From NCBI GenBank assembly GCA_964527565.1, contig CAZGOY010000012.1, positions 17,972 to 81,971 of the forward strand: a DNA stretch of 64,000 nucleotides. Direction: 5' to 3'. Below, piece by piece: positions 41,261 to 49,414 of the stretch. This stretch comes from JAGXQV01 sp964527565. Lineage in GTDB: Bacteria; Pseudomonadota; Gammaproteobacteria; Burkholderiales; Sulfuricellaceae. The position numbers and the translations under genes are program-made. The notes under the pieces are model-generated. The model saw nothing but the letters and a program-made list of their open reading frames with translations, was not told the origin of the DNA and searched no databases. Position 1 is the first letter of the stretch. Every line of letters begins with the position of its first letter.

Positions 41261-41934
41261 GCGCTCCCATCCGCGTATTGCTGGTCGATGACCACACCCT
41301 GTTCCGCATGGGGTTGTCCGAGTTGCTCGAACAGCGCGGCATCATCAAGGTGGTCGGCGCCACCGGCAGTCCTGAGGAAGCGCGGCGCATCCTGCGCGAG
41401 GAGGCGCCCGACGTGATCATCATGGACTTGCACATGCCGCCGCTGGATGGTTTGACCCTGTTCCGCCAGTTGCGCCAGGAGGGATTTACCACGCCGACCC
41501 TGATGCTGACCGTGAGCAATGCCGAGGAAGACCTGACCAACGTGCTGCGTGCCGGAGCGCGCGGCTACCTGTTGAAGGACATGGAGCCGGACGACGTGGT
41601 GGATGCCATCCAGCGCGCCGCACGCGGCGAAACCGTGGTGGCGCCGACCATGACCATGAAACTGGTCAAGCTGCTGCAACAGGAGCAGCCCGCCTCCAAT
41701 CCGGCTTCACTGCTGGAATTGCTGACCCAGCGCGAACGTGAAATTCTGACCCATCTGGCGCAAGGGGAGAGCAACAAGGTCATCGCGCGCGCGCTGGAAA
41801 TCAGCCACGATACCGTCAAGTTGCACGTGCGCCACATTCTGTCGAAACTCAATTTGTCCTCGCGTGTCGAAGCGGCAGTGTTCGCCGTCGAACACAAGCT
41901 CAACACGCCAGGTTCCGCCCCGATTACCAAGTAA
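41257..41934 (+). CDS. NarL/LuxR-family response regulator
   Basis: A 225-residue regulator. The receiver (1-125) has LLVDDH and phospho-acceptor IIMDLHMPP; the linker leads to a C-terminal LuxR-type HTH (LTQREREILTHLAQGESNKVIARALEISHDTVKLHVRHILSKL). It resembles NarL. Its start overlaps the kinase stop (ATGA), so the two form a cognate pair. Targets are unknown; the men and nos genes next to it are candidates. Confidence 0.92.
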   Translation: MSAPIRVLLVDDHTLFRMGLSELLEQRGIIKVVGATGSPEEARRILREEAPDVIIMDLHMPPLDGLTLFRQLRQEGFTTPTLMLTVSNAEEDLTNVLRAGARGYLLKDMEPDDVVDAIQRAARGETVVAPTMTMKLVKLLQQEQPASNPASLLELLTQREREILTHLAQGESNKVIARALEISHDTVKLHVRHILSKLNLSSRVEAAVFAVEHKLNTPGSAPITK

Positions 41935-41972
41935 ATTCTTATCCCAAGGCTTTCTGACTATAGGTTTTTCTC

Positions 41973-43403
41973 ATGGACTTTTTCCCCGTATTCCTCGACA
42001 TCAAGAACAAGCCCTGCTTAGTGGTGGGCGGCGGCGAAGTGGCGGCCCGCAAGATCGGCATGCTGTTGCAGGCCCAGGCAAAAGTGACGGTGGTTGCGCC
42101 GGAACTGTGCGCGACCGTGCAGGAACTGGCGGCCGCAGGGCGCGTCGATTTCCATTGCACCCGCTTTATCCCGGAATTTCTCGATGAAGCGGTACTGGTG
42201 ATCGCCGCCACCGACGACCGCACGGTTAATGCCGAAGTTTCCGCGACAGCGCAACGCCTGCGCGTTCCGGTCAACGTGGTCGACAACCCGGACCTGTGTT
42301 CTTTCATCATGCCCTCAGTGATCGACCGTTCGCCCATCGTGATCGCCATTTCCAGCGGTGGCGCGGCGCCGGTGCTGGCGCGCACCTTGCGCGCGCGCCT
42401 GGAAACCCTCATACCGGCAGCCTATGGCAGGCTGGGGCAGCTTGCCGGCGCCTTCCGCGAGCAGGTGAAAAAACACTTCACCCGTCCTGCCGACCGGCGC
42501 CTGTTCTGGGAAAAAATCCTGCAAGGCCCGGTGGCGGAAATGGTCTTCGCCGGTCAGGACAAAGATGCCAGGGCTGCGCTTGAAGCGGCGTTGCAGGCTG
42601 AATTGGGTGATTCTCCGCCGCGCGGCGAGGTCTATCTGGTCGGTGGCGGCCCCGGCAATCCCGACCTGCTGACCTTCCGCGCGTTGCGATTGATGCAGCA
42701 GGCTGACGTGGTGGTGCATGACCACTTGGTCGCCTCCGCCGTGCTCGAATTGACGCGCCGTGATGCCGAGCGCATCTACGTCGGCAAGGAACGCGACAAC
42801 CACACCATGCGCCAGGAGAACATCAACGAACTGCTGGTGAAGCTGGCCAAGGAAGGCAAGCGCGTACTGCGCCTGAAAGGCGGAGACCCCTTCATCTTCG
42901 GGCGCGGCGGCGAGGAAATCGAAACCCTGGCGGCCAACGGCGTTCCTTTCCAGGTGGTGCCCGGCATTACCGCCGCTTCTGGCGTATCGTCGTATGCCGG
43001 CATCCCGCTGACGCACCGTGACTACGCGCAATCCTGCGTCTTCGTCACTGGACACCTCAAGGACGGCAACGTCAACCTCGACCTCTCAGGCATTGCCAAG
43101 ACCAACCAGACCATCGTCATCTACATGGGGTTGCTGGGGTTGCCGCAGCTGTGCCGGGAACTGGTCAAGCACGGTTTATCGGCCGCAACGCCCGCAGCGA
43201 TCGTGCAGCAGGGCACCACGCTGAAGCAGAAGGTCGTCACCGGCACCCTGGAAACCTTGCCTGCCCTGGCCGTGGAAGCACAACTCAAACCGCCCACCCT
43301 GATTATCGTCGGCGAAGTGGTCAGACTGCACGACAAACTGGCGTGGTTCCATCCAGAGTTGGGTGAAAAGTCGGATTTCATGACCAAGCCCAATCCCGCG
43401 TAA
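41973..43403 (+). CDS. cysG: Siroheme synthase
   Basis: A 476-residue trifunctional enzyme. The N-terminal part (1-205) is the precorrin-2 dehydrogenase/ferrochelatase with the NAD loop LVVGGGEVAARKI; the C-terminal part (from about 215) is the uroporphyrinogen III methyltransferase with YLVGGGPGNPDLLT, VVHDHLV and RLKGGDPFIFGRGGEE. It makes siroheme for sulfite or nitrite reductase and the precorrin-2 needed for haem d1. It lies 38 bases after the narL-like gene. Confidence 0.96.
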   Translation: MDFFPVFLDIKNKPCLVVGGGEVAARKIGMLLQAQAKVTVVAPELCATVQELAAAGRVDFHCTRFIPEFLDEAVLVIAATDDRTVNAEVSATAQRLRVPVNVVDNPDLCSFIMPSVIDRSPIVIAISSGGAAPVLARTLRARLETLIPAAYGRLGQLAGAFREQVKKHFTRPADRRLFWEKILQGPVAEMVFAGQDKDARAALEAALQAELGDSPPRGEVYLVGGGPGNPDLLTFRALRLMQQADVVVHDHLVASAVLELTRRDAERIYVGKERDNHTMRQENINELLVKLAKEGKRVLRLKGGDPFIFGRGGEEIETLAANGVPFQVVPGITAASGVSSYAGIPLTHRDYAQSCVFVTGHLKDGNVNLDLSGIAKTNQTIVIYMGLLGLPQLCRELVKHGLSAATPAAIVQQGTTLKQKVVTGTLETLPALAVEAQLKPPTLIIVGEVVRLHDKLAWFHPELGEKSDFMTKPNPA

Positions 43404-43427
43404 TGCCGTGGATGGCACAATAGCTGG

Positions 43428-43838
43428 ATGAAACCGACCGTTGATCCCCCCGAGCAGGAAAAACTGCGCATCGACAAATGGCTGTGGGCGGCGCGTTTTT
43501 TCAAGACGCGTGCCTTGGCGGCCGACGCAGTCGAGGGCGGCAAGGTGCGCATCAACGAAGTGCGCGTCAAACCGGCCAAAGGGGTGAATGCCGGAGACCG
43601 TCTGTATATTCGCCAGGGGCAGCTTGAATATACCGTGACCGTACTGGCTTTGTCGGCGCGGCGCGGCCCGGCCAGCGAAGCGGCCAAGCTGTACCGGGAA
43701 AACGAGGACAGTCGTGCAGCGCGCGAAGCTCTGGCCGCGCAACGCAAGGCCGATGCCGCAGCCGTCGGCGATTTCAAGGGGCGCCCCACCAAGCGCGACC
43801 GTCGCCACATCATTCGTTTTATCGAAGAACAAGGCTGA
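43428..43838 (+). CDS. hslR: Hsp15-like RNA-binding S4-domain protein
   Basis: A 136-residue protein. The S4 RNA-binding domain is at 11-75 (LRIDKWLWAARFFKTRALAADAVEGGKVRINEVRVKPAKGV), and a basic C-terminal tail ends RPTKRDRRHIIRF, the Hsp15 pattern. Hsp15 recycles stalled 50S subunits carrying nascent chains. It is 2 bases from panC and may be co-transcribed. Confidence 0.88.
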   Translation: MKPTVDPPEQEKLRIDKWLWAARFFKTRALAADAVEGGKVRINEVRVKPAKGVNAGDRLYIRQGQLEYTVTVLALSARRGPASEAAKLYRENEDSRAAREALAAQRKADAAAVGDFKGRPTKRDRRHIIRFIEEQG

Positions 43839-43840
43839 CC

Positions 43841-44722
43841 ATGCAGATATTCACCCGCGCCGCCGAACTGCGCCGGCACCTTGCCGGAAGACAATCCGTC
43901 GTTTTCGTGCCGACCATGGGCAATCTGCATGAAGGCCATCTGGCTCTGGTTGATTTGGCGCGTCAACACGGCAAGACGGTGGTGGTCAGCATTTTTGTCA
44001 ATCCGCTGCAATTCGGCCAGAACGAGGATTTCGCCGGTTATCCGCGCACGTTCGATGCCGACCGTGCCCGCCTGGAAGGGCTGGCGGATTGTGTTTTTGC
44101 ACCGGAAGTGACGGAAATGTATCCGGTGGCCCAGGAAATATTTGTTGAGCCGCCGCCGCTCGCTACGGAACTGTGCGGCGCCTTTCGGCCCGGCCACTTT
44201 CGTGGCGTGGCGACGGTGGTGTTGAAATTGTTCAACCTGGTGCGCCCCGATGTGGCGATATTCGGCAAGAAGGATTACCAACAGCTTGCCGTTATTCGCG
44301 CCATGACCGCGCAGCTCAATCTGCCGCTGACCATCGTCGGCGCGGAAACTGCGCGTGCGCGGGACGGCCTGGCCCTCAGTTCGCGCAACAGCTACCTGAG
44401 CGCGGCGGAACGCACCGAAGCGCCGCGCCTGTATCGCAATCTCAAACGTCTCGGCGAGCGCTTGTGTGCGGGAGAGCGGGACTTCGCCGCCTTGGAAAAC
44501 AGCGCGCGCGCCGACCTGGAAAGCCACGGCTGGCGGGTGGATTATGTTTCCCTGCGCCATGCCTCCACCCTGCGCTGCGCTGCGCCGCAAGACCGCGAGA
44601 CGGTGGCGCTGGCGGCTGCCTGGCTGGGGCGCACGCGCCTGATCGACAATCTGGAATTTGTCTTGCCCGGCGCATCCCCTTATAATTCGCCTCCCGACTT
44701 TTCCTCAAACTTCCCGGAGTGA
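43841..44722 (+). CDS. panC: Pantothenate synthetase
   Basis: A 293-residue enzyme that joins pantoate and beta-alanine. Signatures are VPTMGNLHEGHLALV, VVSIFVNPLQFGQNEDF, the KMSKS-like loop region RDGLALSSRNSYLS and IFGKKDYQQLAVI. Many homologues read PTMGALH where this protein has NLH, a conservative change. It precedes panD by 3 bases. A promoter for panD lies in its last 65 bases. Confidence 0.95.
   Translation: MQIFTRAAELRRHLAGRQSVVFVPTMGNLHEGHLALVDLARQHGKTVVVSIFVNPLQFGQNEDFAGYPRTFDADRARLEGLADCVFAPEVTEMYPVAQEIFVEPPPLATELCGAFRPGHFRGVATVVLKLFNLVRPDVAIFGKKDYQQLAVIRAMTAQLNLPLTIVGAETARARDGLALSSRNSYLSAAERTEAPRLYRNLKRLGERLCAGERDFAALENSARADLESHGWRVDYVSLRHASTLRCAAPQDRETVALAAAWLGRTRLIDNLEFVLPGASPYNSPPDFSSNFPE
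44658..44686 (+). promoter_or_regulatory. Predicted sigma-70 promoter for panD inside panC
   Basis: TTGTCT at 44658-44663 and TATAAT at 44681-44686 are separated by 17 bases, close to the sigma-70 consensus. Initiation would fall near 44693, giving panD a leader of about 33 bases that includes its CCCGGAG ribosome site. Confidence 0.55.
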
Positions 44723-44725
44723 GCC

Positions 44726-45106
44726 ATGCAACGACTCATGCTGAAATCCAAGCTGCACCGCGTGACGGTGACCCATTCCGAACTGGATTACGAGGGATCG
44801 TGCGCCATCGACGAAACGCTGCTGGATGCAGCGGATATCCGCGAATACCAGCAGATCGACATCTACAACATCACCAACGGTGAACGCTTCACCACTTATG
44901 CTATCCGCGCGCAGCGCGATTCCGGCATCATCTCGGTGAATGGCGCGGCCGCGCACAAGGCGGCTCCCGGCGACCTCATCATCATCGCCACTTACGCCAT
45001 GTATAACGAGCTGGAATTGCAGAAATTCGAGCCGGATCTGGTTTACGTTGATGAGCACAACCGCATCGTCAACCGCCGCCACCAGATACCTGCGCAGGCG
45101 GCCTGA
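44726..45106 (+). CDS. panD: Aspartate 1-decarboxylase precursor
   Basis: A 126-residue pyruvoyl enzyme that makes beta-alanine. Self-cleavage is expected at Gly24-Ser25 in YEGSCAID, and the active-site residues in NGERFTTYAI and NGAAAHKAAPGD are present. A CCGGAG ribosome site lies six bases before the ATG. It supplies the substrate of panC just upstream. Confidence 0.96.
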   Translation: MQRLMLKSKLHRVTVTHSELDYEGSCAIDETLLDAADIREYQQIDIYNITNGERFTTYAIRAQRDSGIISVNGAAAHKAAPGDLIIIATYAMYNELELQKFEPDLVYVDEHNRIVNRRHQIPAQAA

Positions 45107-45178
45107 TTGCTGGAGTTATTGCAGGCTGCTGGTGTTGTCACCGATGGGGGGTAAATTCGGTTAGAATAGACGCCAGCC

Positions 45179-45949
45179 ATGACTGTCGTCGCCATCTTCA
45201 ACCAGAAAGGCGGGGTGGGGAAAACCACTACCGCTCTTAACCTAGCCGCCGCGCTGGCGAGGCGTGGGCGTACCCCGTTCGGAATCGACCTCGACCCCCA
45301 AGCACAGTTCAGTTCCATCTCCGGCATCACCGCCAATTCCAGCGACGACACGGTCTACAGCCTGTTCCAGCGCAACCGTCCCCTGCGCGATCTGGTGCGC
45401 GAGTCATCCAGCGGAATCGGCATCATTCCGGCGCATATCGAGTTATCCAAGGTCGATACCCTGTACGGCAAAGGCTATAACGTCGTCAACAAGCTGAACA
45501 CCGGGCTGCTGGCGGAAAAGCAGGAAGTGGGAAACGTTCCCTGGGTGATCGATTGTTGCCCGTTGATCGGCGTGTTGTCGCTCAATGCAATTTTCGCCTG
45601 CGACGGCCTGATCATCCCCATTTCGGCGGACTACCTTTCGACCAAGGGCGCCATCCAGATCGAAAAAACCCTGAAAGCGCTGGAACAGGTATTGAAGCGC
45701 CGCGTCAACCGCCGCTATTTGCTGACCCGTTTTGACGCACGGCGCCGCATGGCTTGGGATGTGGCGCGCCTGGTGGAAGAAAAATTCGGTGCCGAGGTTT
45801 GCCGCACGCGCATTGCGGAAAACGTCAGCCTGGCGGAAAGCCCGTCCGTGAACAAGACGGTGTTCGAGCACGCGCCCAACAGCCGTGGGGCAACGGACTA
45901 CAATGCCCTGCTCGACGAGTTGATGGAAGACGGTTTTATCGCCTCCTGA
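45179..45949 (+). CDS. ParA/MinD-family ATPase without a ParB partner
   Basis: A 256-residue P-loop ATPase with the deviant Walker A KGGVGKTT (residues 11-18), DLDPQAQ, and the WVIDCCPLIG switch. It resembles chromosomal ParA/Soj proteins that move cargo on the nucleoid or position cell structures. No parB or parS-like gene follows, so segregation of a plasmid or of the chromosome is not implied; flagellar, pilus or chemoreceptor positioning is possible. The FapA-family gene downstream is convergent. Confidence 0.88.
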   Translation: MTVVAIFNQKGGVGKTTTALNLAAALARRGRTPFGIDLDPQAQFSSISGITANSSDDTVYSLFQRNRPLRDLVRESSSGIGIIPAHIELSKVDTLYGKGYNVVNKLNTGLLAEKQEVGNVPWVIDCCPLIGVLSLNAIFACDGLIIPISADYLSTKGAIQIEKTLKALEQVLKRRVNRRYLLTRFDARRRMAWDVARLVEEKFGAEVCRTRIAENVSLAESPSVNKTVFEHAPNSRGATDYNALLDELMEDGFIAS

Positions 45950-46028
45950 CAGCGCTTGACCGGGCTCATCACGGGCTATTACCGGGAGAGGGTGAAGCAA
46001 AAAGGCCGGATTTGAGAAGCGGGAAGCT

Positions 46029-47963
46029 TTACGGTGTGCTGAACGTCCAGTCCAGTGCGCCGCTGTGCGGCACGGGGATGCGTTCGCCGTCGATGGCGGT
46101 GCCGCGCAGGGTGGATTTGATGTTTTGCGGCGGCAGTTCCTGCAACGCATCTTCCTTGCCGGGAGCGACTTTCAGGGTGCGCAGCAGTATATCGCCGGTG
46201 ATGTTGGCAATGCGGCAAAATGCCTTGCCTTCAGCGGTTTTTCTGGTTTGCGCCAATGCGGCGGCCTGAGCCGCGAGTTCTGCTTTTTCCGCCGTTGCTT
46301 CCTTGAGCTCCGCACTGAGCCGGGCAACCTGCTTCAGCGTTGGGCTGACTGCCGCCGCCATTTTTTGCAGGTTGCCTTGCTGCTCCGGCGTCAGGGTGAG
46401 TTCACCCTTTTTCACCTTGCCTGCCAGCATCACGTATTTCTTTACGTCGTCCTGGGACATCGCGGCTTCCATCGCCTGGTTTTTCTTTCCGGCGATAGCG
46501 TCAATATCTTCGATCTTCTTCCGAATTGCTGCGATCTTGCGGTCGAGTTCGGCAACGTCGGGTACCGGCACGAAAATCAGCATTTCGCTCTGCTTGCGCG
46601 GCCCGGCGTTGGTGAGAGTAATGGCTTTGCCGACGATGGCGCAACCCTCCGCCGAGGCAATGTTGATCTCATCGGCGAGGATGTAGCAGTTGGAAGCGCT
46701 TTCGATCACCACCGCATCGGCAGTAATTACGCAATTGTCGGCCTTCTTGAGGTAAACGGCGCCCTGGTGGGCTTGCAGGATTGCGCCGGATGCCACGCCC
46801 TGAACGGTGATGTCGCCCTCGCGGTTGAGCGCCGTGCCGCCAACCAGATTGCGCTTGAGCACGATGCTGCCGCCGCGCGAGGACACTGTGCCGAACACGT
46901 CGGCATGCATCAGGATATTATTGCCTTCTACCAGACGCTTTTCCTGGACCTCACCGTGTTCTTCATACTCGTCGCCGGTCAGAATCAGATTGCCGGTGGT
47001 CTTGACGCTGACCCCTTCGCGGTTGATGATTTTTTCGGTGATGGAAATCTGGTTGGATTGCGTGTCGAAGTTAAGGAAACCATCTTGCTGCGAGACGATG
47101 AATTCGCCTGCGTCGCAGGTTTCTACTGCCGTGCCGGGGCCGGCCAGGGCCGCCAGGTTCAAATCCTTGGGAATGGGTGGCTCAATGGGATTGCCGGATA
47201 GCTCATAACCCATGGTGCCCATGACCAGGGGGATTTTTTTCAGCAGGCGCACGCCCTTGTTGATTTGGGGGAAACGATTCTGAAATTGCCCGAGGTTGAC
47301 ACGGCCATCCGGGAGGCGGGCGGGCGCGTTGTCGCGATGAATTTCCTTGGCTAGTTCCTGTACGTCTGCGGCCTTGCCAAGCACAGCTTCCAGACGCCGC
47401 GCAATGACGATGCGCCCGCCTTTCCCGTTGCGGATGGCTTCGCAAACGGCGGCGGCATCAATGCCGAAGCGGATGCCCTTGAGCCACATGTCGGCAACGA
47501 ATTCGTCGAAGGTCAGGGTAGCGGGATCCAGCACGGTTTTCAGTTCGCCGTTGGCGCCCCGCTCGGTGCGTTCGAGGTAGACCGTCTCGAAAAAATATTC
47601 CGCTTCACCATTGCCGATTTTGACGGCTTTGTAGAGGGCGCGCCGATCCGGGCGGAAGGCGATGATGTCGGCGGCAAAGCGGATCAGCGACAGGGGGATG
47701 CCGTTGTTTCCTTCGTTGCAGGCTTCGGAAGGGTCGGCGCTGAACAGCAGCTTGAGAAAGCGCGGGTAGTCGAGATCAAGAAAATAGGCGTCGGCGGAAA
47801 AAATCCGGTCTGCCGCCGCCTGCAAGTCCTGAACCGATTCCAGCCGCGAAAGATCAATGTGCAGGCCGTTTTCAAGTTTGACCATGAAGCGCGGCAACGC
47901 AACCTCGCCTTCATGCAGGTCAGCCATATTGCCGATAACGGAGGGGGGCGTGGATGGTGTCAT
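46029..47963 (-). CDS. FapA / DUF342-family beta-helix protein
   Basis: A 644-residue cytoplasmic protein. The N-terminal half is unannotated alpha/beta sequence; a right-handed beta-helix (about 320-460) shows repeats such as GNLILTGDEYEEHGEV, GGSIVLKRNLVGGTALNREGDITVQG and ADAVVIESASNCYILADEINIA. A coiled coil (about 480-600) follows. This is the DUF342 (FapA) family, of poorly known role and often linked to surface appendages or motility. The ATG at 47963 (MTPSTPPSV) is preferred over 23 upstream codons. The 115-base gap to nadA is divergent. Confidence 0.82.
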   Translation of the reverse strand: MTPSTPPSVIGNMADLHEGEVALPRFMVKLENGLHIDLSRLESVQDLQAAADRIFSADAYFLDLDYPRFLKLLFSADPSEACNEGNNGIPLSLIRFAADIIAFRPDRRALYKAVKIGNGEAEYFFETVYLERTERGANGELKTVLDPATLTFDEFVADMWLKGIRFGIDAAAVCEAIRNGKGGRIVIARRLEAVLGKAADVQELAKEIHRDNAPARLPDGRVNLGQFQNRFPQINKGVRLLKKIPLVMGTMGYELSGNPIEPPIPKDLNLAALAGPGTAVETCDAGEFIVSQQDGFLNFDTQSNQISITEKIINREGVSVKTTGNLILTGDEYEEHGEVQEKRLVEGNNILMHADVFGTVSSRGGSIVLKRNLVGGTALNREGDITVQGVASGAILQAHQGAVYLKKADNCVITADAVVIESASNCYILADEINIASAEGCAIVGKAITLTNAGPRKQSEMLIFVPVPDVAELDRKIAAIRKKIEDIDAIAGKKNQAMEAAMSQDDVKKYVMLAGKVKKGELTLTPEQQGNLQKMAAAVSPTLKQVARLSAELKEATAEKAELAAQAAALAQTRKTAEGKAFCRIANITGDILLRTLKVAPGKEDALQELPPQNIKSTLRGTAIDGERIPVPHSGALDWTFSTP

Positions 47964-48147
47964 GACGGATGTTGGATTGTGCCGAAACTCTCTGAAAGTC
48001 ACGAGGATAGGCAAAACCTTGAAGCATATCAAGAGATAAATTTATCCGCTAAGCGCGAGCCGCCTTTGGTAACAATGACGCGCTTTCCGCAATGTGGTAT
48101 GTTTTCCGCGTTTGTAACGATTCCCGTACCTGCTCAACACCTGAAGA

Positions 48148-49302
48148 ATGACCATGCATCCGGCAAAACCCGATCCCGTTTCATCCGTATCCACTTCTAC
48201 CGCCATCCCTTTCAGCGAATTTCAGAACCTGTCCGGCGAAGCGTGCCGCAGCCGCATCGATGTCGCCAAGGCCAAGCTGGGCAAGCGGCTGGCGCTGCTG
48301 TGCCACCATTACCAGCGCGCCGACGTGTATCGCTATGCGGATTTCACCGGCGATTCGCTCAAGCTGTCGCGCCAGGCGGCCAATTCCGAGGCCGATTACA
48401 TCGTCTTCTGCGGCGTGCATTTCATGGCCGAGGTGGCCGACATTCTGTCGCGTCCCGAGCAGGTTTCCATCCTGCCCGACCTCGCCGCCGGCTGTTCGAT
48501 GGCCGACATGGCTACGCTGGCGCGGGTGCGCCGCGCCTGGCGCGAACTGGCGAGCGTGATGAACCCCGACGAAACCCTCACTCCGGTCACCTACATCAAT
48601 TCCTCCGCCGACCTGAAAGCGTTCTGCGGCGAGCATGGCGGCATCGTCTGCACCTCCAGCAACGCCCCGAAAATCCTCGAATGGTCGTTCAGGCAGCGCG
48701 ACAAGGTGTTGTTCTTCCCCGACCAGCATCTTGGGCGCTGGAGCGGCCACAAGATGGGCATCCCGCTCGAAGACATGGTGATGTGGGACTGGGACCAGCC
48801 GATGGGCGGCCTCACTGCGGAGCAGGTCGCCAAGGCCAGGATCATTTTGTGGAAAGGCTTCTGCTCGGTGCACCAGATGTTCCAGCCGCAGCACATCGAC
48901 AAGTTCCGCGCCGAGCATCCCGAAGGCAAAGTGATCTCGCATCCCGAGTGCTGTTTCGAGGTGTGCGAGAAATCGGATTACGTCGGTTCCACCGAAACCA
49001 TCATCAAGGTCATCGCCGAATCGGCACCCGGCACGCGCTGGCTGGTCGGCACCGAACTCAATCTGGTCAACCGCCTTGCCGAGGAATTCAAGGAGCCAGA
49101 TGAGAACGGCATGGGCAAGATCGTCCAGTTCATGGCGCCCACCGTGTGCATGTGCTCGACCATGGCGCGCATCGACCCGCAGCATCTCGCCTGGTGCCTG
49201 GAAAATCTCGTCGCCGGCCACGTCGTCAACCGTATTACGGTACCGGCACAGGAGGCGGAACTGGCGAAAGTGGCGCTGCAGCGCATGCTGGACGTTTCAT
49301 AA
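48148..49302 (+). CDS. nadA: Quinolinate synthase
   Basis: A 384-residue 4Fe-4S enzyme that condenses iminoaspartate with dihydroxyacetone phosphate for NAD synthesis. Seen are LCHHYQRADVYRYADFTGDSL, IVFCGVHFMAEVADIL, HPECCFEVCEKSDYVGSTE and TVCMCSTMARIDPQHLAWCLENL, which supply the cluster cysteines. MTMHPAKPD has two candidate starts, 48148 and 48154; neither has a strong ribosome site. Confidence 0.96.
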   Translation: MTMHPAKPDPVSSVSTSTAIPFSEFQNLSGEACRSRIDVAKAKLGKRLALLCHHYQRADVYRYADFTGDSLKLSRQAANSEADYIVFCGVHFMAEVADILSRPEQVSILPDLAAGCSMADMATLARVRRAWRELASVMNPDETLTPVTYINSSADLKAFCGEHGGIVCTSSNAPKILEWSFRQRDKVLFFPDQHLGRWSGHKMGIPLEDMVMWDWDQPMGGLTAEQVAKARIILWKGFCSVHQMFQPQHIDKFRAEHPEGKVISHPECCFEVCEKSDYVGSTETIIKVIAESAPGTRWLVGTELNLVNRLAEEFKEPDENGMGKIVQFMAPTVCMCSTMARIDPQHLAWCLENLVAGHVVNRITVPAQEAELAKVALQRMLDVS

Positions 49303-49414
49303 GTCGAAGCGGCACTCTGAAAGCCGCATTGATTATTGATTAAAGACAATATCCGTTCAAAACGGGATCAATGGAAAAATTGGAGAAAATTAAATTTTCT
49401 CGGGAGTAGTGTTT

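Noticed and set aside
45179..45949. Plasmid partition locus
   Set aside because: There is no parB, no centromere-like repeat array and the neighbours are chromosomal core genes.
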